64,000 nucleotides of DNA, taken from Serinus canaria. Its lineage: Eukaryota > Chordata > Aves > Passeriformes > Fringillidae. A model generated the notes under the pieces. That model was not told where the DNA came from. It did not search any database and saw nothing but the letters and a program-made list of their open reading frames with translations. The stretch spans positions 10,432,601 through 10,496,600 of the forward strand of contig NC_066326.1 in the NCBI RefSeq assembly GCF_022539315.1, given 5' to 3'. Shown here piece after piece: positions 13,401-25,415 of this stretch. The translations under genes and the position numbers were made by a program. Every line of letters starts with the position of its first letter. Position 1 is the first letter of the stretch.

Positions 13401-14394
13401 AGGGAAACTTTCTCACACTGCCTCTCTGCCTGAGAGCAAATGTCACACCACAGGCTGGAGCACAGGTGTGGGGGGTACCAGCAGAGCCTTTGATGGTGAT
13501 GGAAGCTCAGGTGCCCAGTGCTGATCAAGGGACAAGTCCTGTCACTTTCAAAGGCCTTTTTGGACACATCACAATTTGCAGAGGAAAGTGATGCAGATGT
13601 AGCACGACTTTGGCTGATCTTTTCTAGGTAAATAGGATACGTGTGCTTGCCAAAGCCCTGTTTGACAGGACATCATGCTGAAATCTGCAGAGGAGTGGGA
13701 AGGGCAGTATTACATGTTCAGACACCCTGAATAAAGGCCTGACTCCTGTGCTGGGGGAGCAGGGGAAGAAGGGGATGCTGAGAGCAGAGTGGCAGGGGCA
13801 AGTGGAACATGCAAGATGTTGTAGGGTTGGAAATGCCCTACCTGTCATTTAAACAATGCAGTCACTTCCATGTCAAGCAACTCAGAGGACTGAGAGAAGG
13901 GCTCTTAACAAGAGCTCTGAGTTTATTTCTGAGAGAAATTGCCATCTTTCTCGTAATCACTGCTACTCCATTCTGTGGAGAATTGGAGAGCTTATCCTCA
14001 CAGCCAAACTAGTTATTGGGCAATAGAAACAATAATCAGCCAGTTATAGAAAGCAAACCCACCTCACAGGCCCTTCATTTAGGCATTGGCTCTAATGGAT
14101 GGGCTCAAAGGCATGGAGCAAGAGAAGAGGGGTGTGGAAGGCCTGAGCCCATGGCAATGCTGATTCTCCAAAATCCTTGAGGGCAAGAGACGGCACTGAC
14201 CCAGAGGACATTCCCTATTTGCAAAGAGCTGTCATTGCACTAAAGGCCCATGTCTTTCACTTTCTCAACCACTCATTCTCTCAATTTCATAACTGAAGGA
14301 GGCCAAGAAATCCCCTGATTTTCCTGATAATGCTGAGTTCAGTTTGACTTTCCCTCATGTCACATCTGGGCCATGGAAAGGCCCCTACTTTTAC
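10442..14394. other. No gene seen; one perfect hairpin
   Basis: Unique sequence that contains the 11786-11819 inverted repeat. The longest frame (141 codons at 11437-11862, plus strand) runs across that inverted repeat and shows no domain. Confidence 0.6.
11786..11819. repeat. Perfect 14-bp inverted repeat (hairpin, 6-nt loop)
   Basis: The left arm GGAGTGCTCACTGG (11786-11799) is the exact reverse complement of the right arm CCAGTGAGCACTCC (11806-11819), with a CACTTT loop. Like the inverted repeat 1.4 kb upstream, it has a 6-nt loop and abrupt stem ends. Confidence 0.95.
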
Positions 14395-14580
14395 TGTATG
14401 ACGACATGGAAATTACTGAGTAATTACAGGATTATGCAGCACCCTGTAAATTAAATGTTACCTCTTTACCTTTTATAGAACAAAAAAAACCCCATGTAAT
14501 TACCTAGTGAATCAAACTGTTAAGGTCTCATGGTAATTATATATGGAGCCAAAAGCTCTGAGTTCTTCTGGTAGTTACAA
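14395..14580. promoter_or_regulatory. Homeodomain-site-rich, enhancer-like block
   Basis: Three exact GTAATTA words lie within 120 bp (14420, 14496, 14533), separated by AT-rich but non-repetitive sequence. GTAATTA contains the TAATTA core of many homeodomain factors (LHX, PAX, DLX and similar classes). The block has no microsatellite character and no coding frame of note. Calling it an enhancer is inference. Confidence 0.3.
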
Positions 14581-15539
14581 GTAAAGAATTATCTTTCATT
14601 TTTAAACATATGTTGCAGTTGGATCCCAAAGCCTGCACATTTCCATTTTAATAACACTATGGCCTGCCCAAATGAGAAGAGGCATATGTCTCCCATCTGA
14701 GTGTGCAAATAGAGTGAACATGTATATACAAAATAGATTGGACATATGCAAAACTGACCTAGGTTCATACCAGAAAAATGGAATACCAACAGAGGTAAAA
14801 CATGATTAGCTGGATGATAACATTTAAAATTATGTTCAGTTTCCAAGCACTGGAATTTGTTTTCATAGGAAGCAAGTCAGTTTGATCCTATTTTTCACAT
14901 GCTTGTGGCTGTATTTTGAAAACAGACAATCAAGCTGTCCATCAGGAACCTTTGTCTCCTAAAGGCAGGCTCAGGACTTGCTGCTGTAGGTGGGTTTTGC
15001 CGTGCATCAGCCAGGAGGGGATGACTGGGCTGGCACAAGAGTGAAGCCAAACACATTGATGCTGTGAGCCTGGAGGAAGGTCCTGCCTCAGCTGAGGAGG
15101 TTTTGCTGTTGTCTGTCAGCAGCAGTAGGACAGAGATCTCAGGGACACTGGCCCAGGATCCAGACTCTCCTCAGAGAGCCAAGGAGAGACTCTGCAGCAC
15201 AGAGCTGCAAAAGGAGGGGGCTGCAGATGGACAAGGGGTTGCTGCTCTGTGGCAGAGCTCATTCCTCTCAAGGCACCTTCAGGAACATCTTTTCCTGCTG
15301 AAAAAGTGCCACCAGAGACCTGGGTTTCTGCAGGGGTTGCTGAATATGGAACTAGCTCTGGCAAAACCACAGACCATCCAGCCTCTCTGAGTGGACAGGT
15401 ATAAAAAGGGGCCATCAGAACAGTGATTACAGATGCTAAAATTCATTGTCAGAGTTTTATTAAGTATGAGGATATGAATAGGAATTGCCACTGTTGTCTG
15501 CACGTCCTCTGCTCTGGTCTGAGCTGGCTAAAAATCCCT

Positions 15540-16450
15540 TTTTGTCATTAAAAGATTTGCTACTTTTTTTTTAACTGTTTGGCATAATTTTTTTCATGTT
15601 TGATCTCTAACCAGAAAACAAACAGACCAAAGTGTTGTTTCAGGTTGTCTTCTACTTTCTTCAGTTTTTTATTTCCATATTTTTATTAACATATTTCAGA
15701 AAAATCCCAATGAACTTTAATCATTAAATAATAACCAACTTTGATGTCCTTTCAGTTTTAAACTGAACATTTTCATAGGTCCCAAAACCAGATACTTTGT
15801 CTTCATAATTTTAGATCCCTAAATCTGAAAAGCATGATGTTACAATAATGAACTGAAAGGTGCAGTACATTCACCTCCAGCCCTTCAAATAGGTATTATG
15901 TGCATTTAATTACTAGTTAATTTTTTAATTTGCTTTGAAATATGTAGCATGTTATATAAGCACTGACTTTGGTAGTCCTGGGATAAAATGCAGAACCAGG
16001 ATAAGGAGGTGAGTTTTTATTTTAATGATGCTTAACAGTGACATTTTAACTATTAAAATTGTGTCTGGTTTTGCTATCACAGACCTAACTATTAGACCTA
16101 CAAGTCATCCCTAGTCCAAACAGTAACTGCTCCAGGCACAAAATGAATCGAAGAAATTAACTCCAAATATTTTTAATTTGCATGTTTTTATTGTTTTGCT
16201 TTCAATATGATCAGCAATTCTTTGTAGCACTGTGTTTCACAGTGCTCAAATCCTGCAGTAAAGCTGCCTGATGAATGCAGTAATGTGCATTTATTTCAAA
16301 GAGTCATTTATATCCCCTGGTGAGCAGGTAGTCTTTGCTTCAGAGATGCTGGGGTGTTTCGGTGCAAACGGGATTTTTTACATGTGTGTTGCATGATTTT
16401 TCCCCCCTCATGTCCATCACTTGTATCACTTTGTAGTTGATATCCAGTGA
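15540..16450. other. AT-rich single-copy block, element-like
   Basis: Nearly 900 bp of AT-rich, non-repetitive sequence with many TTAAT, ATTA and TTTAATTTG words, for example around 15900-15960. It holds no open frame above 60 codons and no recognisable repeat, and contains the small hairpin at 16221-16250. AT-rich complex sequence of this kind is common both in conserved non-coding clusters and in ordinary desert DNA. Confidence 0.3.
16221..16250. repeat. 13-bp hairpin with one bulge and TTT loop
   Basis: AGCACTGTG (16226-16234) pairs with CACAGTGCT (16238-16246) across TTT. Past a bulged T at 16225 the stem continues with TTTG and CAAA. It lies in an AT-rich, element-like stretch. Confidence 0.85.
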
Positions 16451-19400
16451 ATATTAAAAAGCTCCCATTGGTATTGGATCTGAAGAAGGGGGGGAATTAT
16501 GCTCCTCTCATTCCTGCCTCTTGCGTACGGTGCCTTCATCCTGACACAGATTACTGCCAGCATTGTGCTCGCCCCATTCCTCTGCCTTAATAGCCTTGGT
16601 CTCCCTGGAAGTGAGATCAAAGACACACGAGTACCAAAGGGCTTACATTCAATTAACAGCAGAGGGGCAGGCTTTAGACGTGCTCAGCAGAAGCTCTGAT
16701 TGCAGCAAACTGCTGACTGCAGATCACGTAGCACAGCCATCAGCACCTGCAGCTCCAGCCCTTCCCCTGCCTCGCTGAGAGGGGCTCTGGCCTGGGAAAT
16801 GGCACTTTCCTGCCCTTCCTGGCTGTGTCAGGATGGAGAAAGATGGAGAAGCCCATGTCCTTTCATGGGTATGATCAGGAGGAGCAGGAGGGAGGGAGGG
16901 TGGGTCTCTACCTCCCACTCTGTTCTTTTTTTTTTTTTTTCCTCTCAGAGCTGCAGACTGAAAACTCTGTCAGACCTTGACCAATGTATTGGACAACTTG
17001 AATTTTTAATGAGAAGTGAATTCCCACTGCTCTCTTACACAGATCTCAGAGTTAGAGGCTTAGCCTGCGGCTGTCAGAACTCCTAGGGCAAAAGCTGAGA
17101 CTTTTGACCCTTTCTGTAGATTTTGAGTGTATTACAATGAAATAAAGACCCCTTCAGTGCTCAGAATAAACTGTCTGCTTTTCCTTTTTCCAGGGAATAC
17201 TTGTGACATTGGGAAAAACTGGAAAGCTGTGTGTATGAAGAGATAGCTTGTGATTAGGAGGTATCTGGGACCAGCCACTGCCATGGAAAACACAATACTG
17301 GGAAGACAAGAGACTTACCTTGGCAGTCTGGGTTTAAAATTTTTCCACTTCTCTTAATGAAAACTTGAGAGAGGGAGAGTTGCAAAACTAGGAACTGGAT
17401 CATAAACCTGGGGAGAAAAAAGTAGAGCATAAAAAAAGATAGGGGATCACCAGAAGTTTATTTTTTAAGCAATGCTGAAGTGAGAGAGCACATCCCATCC
17501 CCAACACACCCAGTGCTCATTGCCATTAACTCCAGTTATATTGAAGCCTCACATTTCCTGGGGTTATGTGTGTGATGTTTGGAAAAGACACGAGTCCTTA
17601 GCTTTGCATTATTGCTGGAATTTATTTTAGTATTATTTTTAGAGCCCTGAGACAGCACGGATCCCTATTTTATTAAATCTCACTCTCCACTGAGCTGATT
17701 GCTGAGATAACCTGCAGCCAGGGCTGTCTGAACTGATGTGACCTGGTTCCATCTGTGTACAACCCTGTTTTGCATTCTCTTCGATTTACTTCTAATGCAA
17801 ACCTTGCAGAGCAGGATGTTCCTGCTACACATACACAAAATCTCTTCCTAGGGATTCAGACTCTTGCCAGGAATATTTGCAACTATTTTAACCTTTTAAA
17901 ATTTTCTGCATTACTATGGGAGATGACCAATCCTCACACTGCTCACAGGTTAACAGTGCTATAAAGAGTGCAGCTGGTCAGTAGAATTGGAAAACACTGA
18001 AAAGGTCAAAGCATGCAAGTATTGCAGAGGTTTCTCTCTAAATGAGAGTAGCCTGTGACCTTCACTTAACCCTTACTTTGTATGATTGCAAATTAAGTTG
18101 GGCAACGTAGCCTGAGCTCTAAAAATCTAAATGTATTGAGAAATGAAACTACATCAAACAGCTTTCCATCACTGTCAGGCAGTGTTCTCTGACACACGTA
18201 CACCAGATAGACATTTCTGTCTGTGAGCCTCACTTACCCACTGAGATGTATTCAAATAAAGCCCCATTAACATCCCCAGTGCTGAATGACATCCATGCAT
18301 TTCTACCACAATGCAGCCATCCCTCTGAACAAAAGCATATCTGACCAAGGATCTTTCCAACAAGGTGTTTTTTAATCTTCTTGGCTTATACAGGACTTAG
18401 AGATATAATATATGGTGCTTGCATAGCAGTCAAAGCAGGATTTCAGCACTGAGGATCCATCACCTGCTTCCCATCAGCCATGCCAGAGCTTCCCTCAACT
18501 TCAGCAGGCAATATCCAGTCTCCTGGGCTCTGGGGACCAAATGCCCTGGCTAAATGACCAAATGGCACTGATTAAACAGAAAAAGAGCACTGCAGCAAAG
18601 CATTCTGTGACACTCCTTGTCTTGACTTCCTCCATGCTGTGACACCAGAGCAAAATCAGAGATGGGGACCCATGGCCTTCAGGGAGAGCCATGCATGGAG
18701 TCCCCTGTGGGGTCACAGCTTCTGAGCAACCACCTGTGCCCAGGAGCAGCAGAGCCAGTGACACCTGCCTGGGGCCAAGGGATGGATCCCCCAGATAAAC
18801 CATCAATGTTCCTTAGTCCAAGGGAGGAGCCCTGAAAAAGCCTGGAATTTGCACAGCACTGTCAGCTCTTCCTATTGCTGTTCTTTAATGCAGCCTTTTT
18901 TTCTTTTATTCCCTGCTTAAATACCTGACCCTTTTTTATTGCACAACAACAAATGTGAAAGCAAAACCATTTACTGAGCTGCAAACCCAAGAATTTCTGG
19001 TTTTTGCACCCACATGAATCTGCATCCCAGTAAAAGGAGCTGAAGACACACCTTCATAGAAGCAACCCACAAAAGAAGTTCTTTACTTCAGTAAGAACCC
19101 AATTCTTCATTAAATTAGTTGCCATTGAGACAGAGAAGTAGTGGTGGGGAAATGATATAACCTTGGAGCAGCTCAGATTTGTTCAATGCCATGGCCAAGT
19201 AATGGCTGCTCAGTGACTGAATTACTGGCCAAGAGGATACTCTACTTTCTGAATTCCCATGGAGATGGCCTGATTTCCATAGCAACTGGATTCTTCCTCT
19301 TGCCTTTCCCTTTAACAGGTAGAAACATACTTGAATCTTGAAAATGCTAGATTGCTCTGAGTGTTATTGTATTTTTGGACACTATAACAATTTCTGGATA

Positions 19401-19510
19401 ATATGTTGAAATACAGGCTCCTTAATGATATTTTTTGTATTCTTCTTTAGAACTGGTGATGACATTATGTTGCATCTGCTCTTAAGGTCTGCTGTGATGT
19501 TTGTTTATAC
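16451..19510. other. No confident gene; splice-like signals
   Basis: A strong polypyrimidine acceptor-like tract (T15 then CCTCTCAG, ending at 16948) is followed by a 45-codon open stretch and an AATAAA at 17141. The minus strand has two splice-bounded open segments, at 17319-17407 and 18238-18324. None can be linked into a gene model from sequence alone. Confidence 0.5.
17319..17407 (-). other. Weak candidate exon (89 nt) with strong splice sites
   Basis: On the minus strand a CTTTTTTCTCCCCAG acceptor and a CAAG|GTAAGTC donor bound an 89-nt segment that is open in one frame (29 codons). Both splice signals match consensus closely. The translation is not recognised, so if transcribed this could equally be an exon of a non-coding RNA. 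Confidence 0.15.
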
Positions 19511-19542
19511 CTTTCTTTCTTCTCTTTTCTTTCTTTCTGTCT

Positions 19543-19612
<70 letters not shown>

Positions 19613-19655
19613 TTTCTTCCTTTCTTCCTTTCTTCCTTTCTTCCTTTCTTTTCTT
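19511..19655. repeat. (CTTT)n / (CTTCCTTT)n polypyrimidine microsatellite
   Basis: About 145 bp of uninterrupted pyrimidine-rich sequence apart from one TCTG break. A pure (TTTC)n block (about 19543-19609) passes into an 8-bp unit CTTCCTTT repeated about five times (about 19607-19648). Open frames here encode only Phe-Leu-Ser or Lys-Glu-Arg runs and are artefacts. Long mirror-symmetric polypurine/polypyrimidine tracts of this type can form intramolecular triplex (H-DNA). Confidence 0.97.
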
Positions 19656-22477
19656 ATTCTTTACCATTGTTCCAATTTTCTATTGGGTAACCTGCAACAC
19701 AGGGTGATGACTACTCTGCAGAAAGCTCTTGGGAGAAAGAGGGCATTGATAATACTAACTAATAGCAATATCCAAAATATGGGAGATATATTTTTAGAGT
19801 GAGTTTAATCTCTCCCCCAAAGAGGGAGCCATTAAAAATCTGTGCCATTATTCAGTATATCAGATAGGAGATCAGGTCAGCAGTAAGTAAATACATTATT
19901 TTTCATCTATTTGTTGAGATTTTCTATGTTTTTTATGGTTTTCTAGGTTTTCATTTTATATGCTTACTTGAAGCGTCTCTGTAGGTCTCTCCTTCCTCAA
20001 GTACATCTCCACTGCTTCTCCTTTCTAGACTGCAGCTGAGTAGAAAGAATAAAACCAACCCAGAAGAAGTTGTGGGGTTAACTCTGGGGTTCCTCATAGC
20101 CACTGTGAAGGAAATTAAAGTTGACAGACCCTGCAAACCAGGGTCCCCAAAGATCTGCTGAAGACACATACAGGATAAGAAGTCATGGAAATAGGCTTTT
20201 GGATAGTAAAACAATATCCATTTGATTCCTTAAGGAAAGGAGTGCCATGGGCACCATGGGCCATGAATTACAGGGCCTGAGAAGGTACCTAAGGTTGCAT
20301 TGGTGAGGGACCACAGAGGGGGAGTGCTCTGGAAAGCACCAGGGTCATGGCAGTCTGGACTGCCCCAGTGACTGGTACAAAAGCTTCTGCATGGCAAGGG
20401 CTGCTGACACAGTCAAAGGAAGGGCAGCAGGAGGTGATGAGTGCAGATCTTGTGTCTGCTAGGATGGAGACTTGGTGAAAGGTATTTCTGGTGAGTGAAG
20501 CCATTGGGGAATCCAGGAAAAGCTGAAAAGTGCATAGATTGCAGAGAAAGCGAGAAGTGTTGTTACAGAGGTGCTTTTCCTTTAGCCACAAATCACAGGA
20601 ATGTGATGCCTGCATAGAGGAGGAATTTCACCAATATCCCTTTCAGGCAGCAGCCTGGCCCTTGCCCCAGCCCTTCCAGTTGCTTCTCTCCCTGAGCACT
20701 TTCCCCCGACCTGGCAATTAAACAGTCAATTGTGGTAGCCTGAGATGCCAGGAGAGCATCCTGAGGGCTTGACAGCACTTTGCCAATTCACTGACCTCTG
20801 TTATGTTCTGAACCACAAGAGGTTACACCCAAAATCAGACTAAAAAATTGACCGATTTTCCTGTAACCCCCAGCCTGACCTTACATCTGAGTTTACATTT
20901 TTAAATCTCACCATGAGCTGCCAGCTGACATCCTCCCTCTCCCTGCAGCTCCTGCCCAGCTGTTCAGTGGCCACTGTCTCCCCTGCATTTTGCAGCCCCC
21001 CTTGCCCACACACCCTTGCTCTCAGGGGTTCCCCAGGTTCTCTACCTTGACAGCACCCCTCTTCTCTTGCCTGTCCTCCCCTCCTCGCTCTCCTCTCCCC
21101 CTCCCCAGCTGATGTCCAAAGCCACAGAGGCTTTGCCTTGCAAATGCAATAGATGAGAGCAGAGGAAGAAAGAGGGAGGTTGGAGGGGGAGCTGAGGAGG
21201 GAGCTCCCAGGGCTCTGTCACTTTGGCTGCCTTCAAGGCCATGGGGAGAGAAAGGGAGGGTGACACTGGGGCTGGGGCTGGAGCAAAGCCTGGTCCTTGG
21301 CAGCAGCAGGAGCTTTATCACCAGTGACCCCCAGAGCACTTAGTGCTGATGAGGAACATTCAGACAATCACATTAGGGTTGCTGTGGGGAGCATTCAGGA
21401 GATAAGATTAGGGTTGTTGTGGGAACTGGAAGGGCGTGTGTGCTGGAGTAAGGGTAGAGCAATGTGGGGAGGGGGACAGCTGCCTGTCAGGAGAAAGGGA
21501 TCACAAAGGTGAAGGTGCAGTGCTTGGTACGCCCTCCACAGCATGTGTGACCCCCTGAGCACCCCAGGAGCAAACACAGGAAATTTGTCCTTTGGGCTTT
21601 TGGGGGATATGTCCATAGTGGGCACTGATCTGTCAACAAATTTTAGAGAAAAAAGGAGTTAGGGTAAGAAAGACTGACACAGAAGGCCCAGGCATCCTCC
21701 TGTGTCTCCTGTAGGTGTGTTACTTCTGACATAATGATGGACTGCTTCTTTTTTTACTTCCCTGTCTCTCTTGAAAATGCAAACATCACTGGGAGGTGGG
21801 AGAAGTGGCTTCCCCTTCCCGTTTGCTAGAGGAGCAGATGGTCCCACAGATGATTTCTCCTTGCTTCCCTCTGTCAGTAAAAGATACATAGCCTAGCTCT
21901 GAGAATACCATTTCTTGGCAAAGATGTCCCTGGAAAATAGCAGGGAAATTCCCAGTTCTGTACTTTAAAGCTTCTCTAGCCTCTTTTTTTTTTTAATTTC
22001 TTTAATTCTGCTGATAATGACAAGGTGCACAGCTGCAGCTGTGTTTAGTTACTCAGAGGACACGTGCAGTGCTCGGCTGATGCTGCCAGGAGCCTGACCT
22101 CAGGGAAAACCCAGGAGCTCTGGCCTCCACCCAGGGGACAGCATCCACCTCCCTTGGGGCTGCCAAGCAAACCTCTCAGGTCAGAGCAGTTCACTGTGGG
22201 GCTGCTGAGTGTGCTCAGAGGTGTGGTGGAGAGAACAAAAAGCCTTGGCTGCCTTTCTTTCCCTGTGGCTCTGCTTCCCCTGCTCCCAGCTATTCCCACT
22301 CCTCCCCAGCAGACCAGCAGGGAGGAGGCCCATTAGCAGCAGCTCTGCTGCAATGTCTCTTTAAAGGAAGTGTCAGGAATAAAGATTTACCTGCAGATTT
22401 AGGAAGACAATTATTGTACGTTAATTAAATATGAAATGACACTTAAGAGCATATCCATTGCCTTAACAGCGACTGTC
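19656..22477. other. No gene seen
   Basis: Unique sequence, GC- and purine-rich around 21000-21300, with the 35-bp duplication at 21356-21425. Frames stay near or below 110 codons and look random. Confidence 0.6.
21356..21425. repeat. 35-bp imperfect tandem duplication
   Basis: Two units, offset by 35 bp, share ACATTCAG/GCATTCAG and ATTAGGGTTG.TGTGGG. The TTAGGGTT words look like the telomere repeat, but only one hexamer is present per unit, so this is not an interstitial telomere array. Confidence 0.8.
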
Positions 22478-22590
22478 TGTAATAATAATAATAATACTTA
22501 GCACTTACATAGCTCTCTCCATCTATACAGAGCTTCACAAACATTAACTAATGAATCCTCACAACCTCCCTGTGAAGCTAAAGAGGCTGC
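22478..22590 (-). repeat. Ancient L2/MIR/L3-like repeat relic
   Basis: An (AAT)n start at 22481-22496 is followed by ACTTAGCACTTACATAGC, then AGCTTCACAAACATTAACTA, ATGAATCCTCACAACCTCCC and TGTGAAGC. This is the order found in the reverse complement of the tail shared by the ancient amniote MIR/L2/L3-type retroposons (AATAAT..AGCACTTA..GC..TTACAAACATTAACTAATTAATCCTCACAAC.CCC.GTGAG). The exact family cannot be assigned by eye. Such elements predate birds, so a copy this legible suggests either chance survival or constraint. The sequence just upstream (22340-22480) is also AT-rich and looks element-like. Confidence 0.7.
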
Positions 22591-25415
22591 TGGCATGATG
22601 GGGAGTGGGAAGAGGAGATGTATCAGGGGAATAACCTCCTCTTGGCCTGCTGCTAATGCTGCTGCTTTTCAGGCTGCTCTGGTCTTCACTGTCTCTCTTT
22701 TCTGCCAGCACTTCCCTTCTCGTGCTTCCCTCCAGCACCGTGCAACAGGCAGGCCAGCAGTGCAACGAGGCACTGAGCTTCCCTGGCTCCCAGCACTGAG
22801 CCCAGAATCCCTGCTCCATAGCACCCAAAACTGCCTCCTGTCCCATCTCATTTTCCTCAGGGCTCAACAAGAGAGCCACAGTGTAGGTTTGCCTGAAGCT
22901 GGAGTGTTTTGAATGTGGCTGTGAGAAACAAGGTTCTGGCTTGGACATAAACACCTGCAAGATGCAGAAGTCCACTGAAATAGTCTGGATTTTTGCAAAT
23001 CAGTTCTGGTGAAGCCATGCCTTTCTTTCAAGTCTTACTGGAGAAGCCAAGAAGCTTCTCCTGAGCCTGTTTCACTTCCCAGAATGGGATTTTTGAGCTG
23101 AAAGCTCAGGTCTCCTAGACAGCTCTGTAGGAGTTGACTTGTCTCCTGGCAGATGTGTTTGCTCACCCTCTTTGAGTTCACTACATGATGACCCATCCTT
23201 TGACACCACCACTTCACCCAGAGGGGATCACAGTCTGTAGTCCATACTAGGTCTGTGTTTCCTGACATATTTACTTTTTCCTCACTACAGGCACCAGTGA
23301 TTGGAAAAGTTAGGAGAGCAATTAAAAAGAAGATTCATTTTCTCTATAAGAAGAAATGGACCTAACTCTCCAGAAATCCCAGAGCCACTCTCTGCCCTCT
23401 GTTGACAAACTTCTTCCTCCATCTCCCATGGCAGGCCTGGCTCTGCCTCTGCTCAGGCTTTTAGGCACCAAAGTTCAGTTTTACCTGTTTTTCCAGGTTT
23501 GAAAAGACTCTGGTTTCATCTCCATCCTCTCCTCCACATCTGGGCTGCTTCACCCTAGCCAGGAGCCCATGGTGAGGGGGAGACATGGGAGCAGTAGATC
23601 AGGTCTGTTGGGAGGGAAGAAAGTGGTTATTCATCCCTTTCCAGGGAAGGGTTTTCTGCACAACTCTCTTCCAGACTTATTTTTTTTCCCAGTTCATTCC
23701 TCTTAAAGGGGTAATAAATATTCAAAACACACTTGCTTAGATTACCAGCCATGCCCTAACAGCTTCAGCACCTACAAAGCTGATGCCTGGGTGTATTCAC
23801 TAAGTAGTTGTCAAACTGTGTTGCTTGTAACATTTAGGGTTGGTTTGGAAGGAGGTCTCAAGGCTACAGTCTACAAAAGAGTCTGTACTGGCCAAGGGGG
23901 AAAAAAAGACAATGTGACCTAGAAAATCCTGTCATCTTCAAAGCTCACTGATTCTGCTGTTCTTTATTTAGCACTGTAAGCCCACCAGATCCATTTCTGA
24001 GCAATCAGAGAGTGTTTTTGTCTTCCAGGAAGATCTCAAGCAAACCTCTGAGTTTGCACATGCTGATATTTTCAGATAGTCCTGTCAACACCAGTGATTT
24101 CAGCTTTATTCCCAGCTAACTCACTGGTGGGCTTCTTGGGGTTGCATTTAGATATGAAAATGCCACAGAGATGGTGCTCTCTGCAGTTAGGAGCAGTATC
24201 AAAGGTTGTCTCCAACATTCAGCAGAATCTGTGTCTTTCTGCACAGATCAGTTATCCTGGTTTTATCCATTGAAGAGCCCTTGATAAAGCAGTGGGGAAA
24301 AAAAATTGGTGTGTGAAAGCTCACTTGTCCAGCCCAAAATGTACAGCTGGATGGAAGCCAACCTCAAGTGTTTTATTTAAATATCAAGTCATTTATTCAT
24401 GCCTCAGTCTTTCCTGTGTCAAAAATTTTCTGTCCCCCGCTTTTGTTTTGCAAATGCAGCTCCTTACCCCGGGGCTTTGGGAACTTCAGGTGATACCAGC
24501 AATTCTGGCAGCCTCCTTCAGCCACAGGCAGTGACAGGTCAGTTGTGTTTGAGCTCAGAGCTCCAGCAGCAGGGCCATTCAGTTGTTTCCACATGAGTGG
24601 CTTCCATGTATGGAATGACCCCGTGGGACTCCTGCCCTGTGCATGGAGGAGAGCTGCATGGTGCAGACCTGCTTATTTGCACCTGCACAGCACAGGGAGC
24701 AAAGTGCACCAGATCCAATTCACCCAGGACTCATCCTTCAATCCCCAGGAGATTCCCCCAGGTGAAGCAGCAATTCTCCCACCCATGTGGTCTGTGACTT
24801 GGATCTTTCTCCTCCTTCACAAGTTAAAAAATTGGCCATGCCCTGAGAGCAGATAATTTCTTCTTAATGGTGGCCATCTCTCAGCAGTAGTTTGGCTGCC
24901 AGCTTTCGAAGGTAATTGCATTGTTATTTAGGAAAGTCAAAGGTGCATTCTTCCAGAGTGGCTCTGGCTGCAAGCAGGCGTGGGGAGGGCTGACCAGAGA
25001 TGGCTCTGCTTGCTCCTGTTGGAGCCAGGTGTCACTGCAGGCAGCCAGGAGACAGGGATGGATGGATGGCTATCCCCCACCCCACTCCACACTCTTTCTC
25101 TCCCCACAGACAATCTGTAAGAAGTCATTTGCTGAAAAATAAAGATGGACTGAAAATACAAAACACAAAATGTTCCTTTTTCTGATAAGAAAGTGATGTC
25201 ACAAATGACCTTATTAAAAAAAGGTAAAATGCTTGTTTACCTAAAGCACTTGTTCAAAGAGAGCAAGTGAAAATGTAGCTTTTGGGTATTTTTCTTTCTC
25301 CTTTCTCTTTCCTCCTAAATGAGATTGAAATACAGTTTCACATTTGCAAGGCCCAGTGCCCTTTCTGCCAAGAAATCCATTGACAGTCCAATCAACAGAC
25401 ATGTTCTGGTTACAG

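Noticed and set aside
18238..18324. Minus-strand 87-nt segment with a TGG|GTAAGT donor as an exon
   Set aside because: The acceptor is ordinary and the translation unremarkable. Segments like this are expected by chance in a window of this size.
19425..19802. 125-codon frame rich in Phe-Leu-Ser and its Lys-Glu-Arg counterpart on the other strand
   Set aside because: Both are translations of the (CTTT)n array.
21372..21425. Interstitial telomere repeat (TTAGGG)
   Set aside because: Only one TTAGGG hexamer occurs in each 35-bp unit, and the units are a local duplication.
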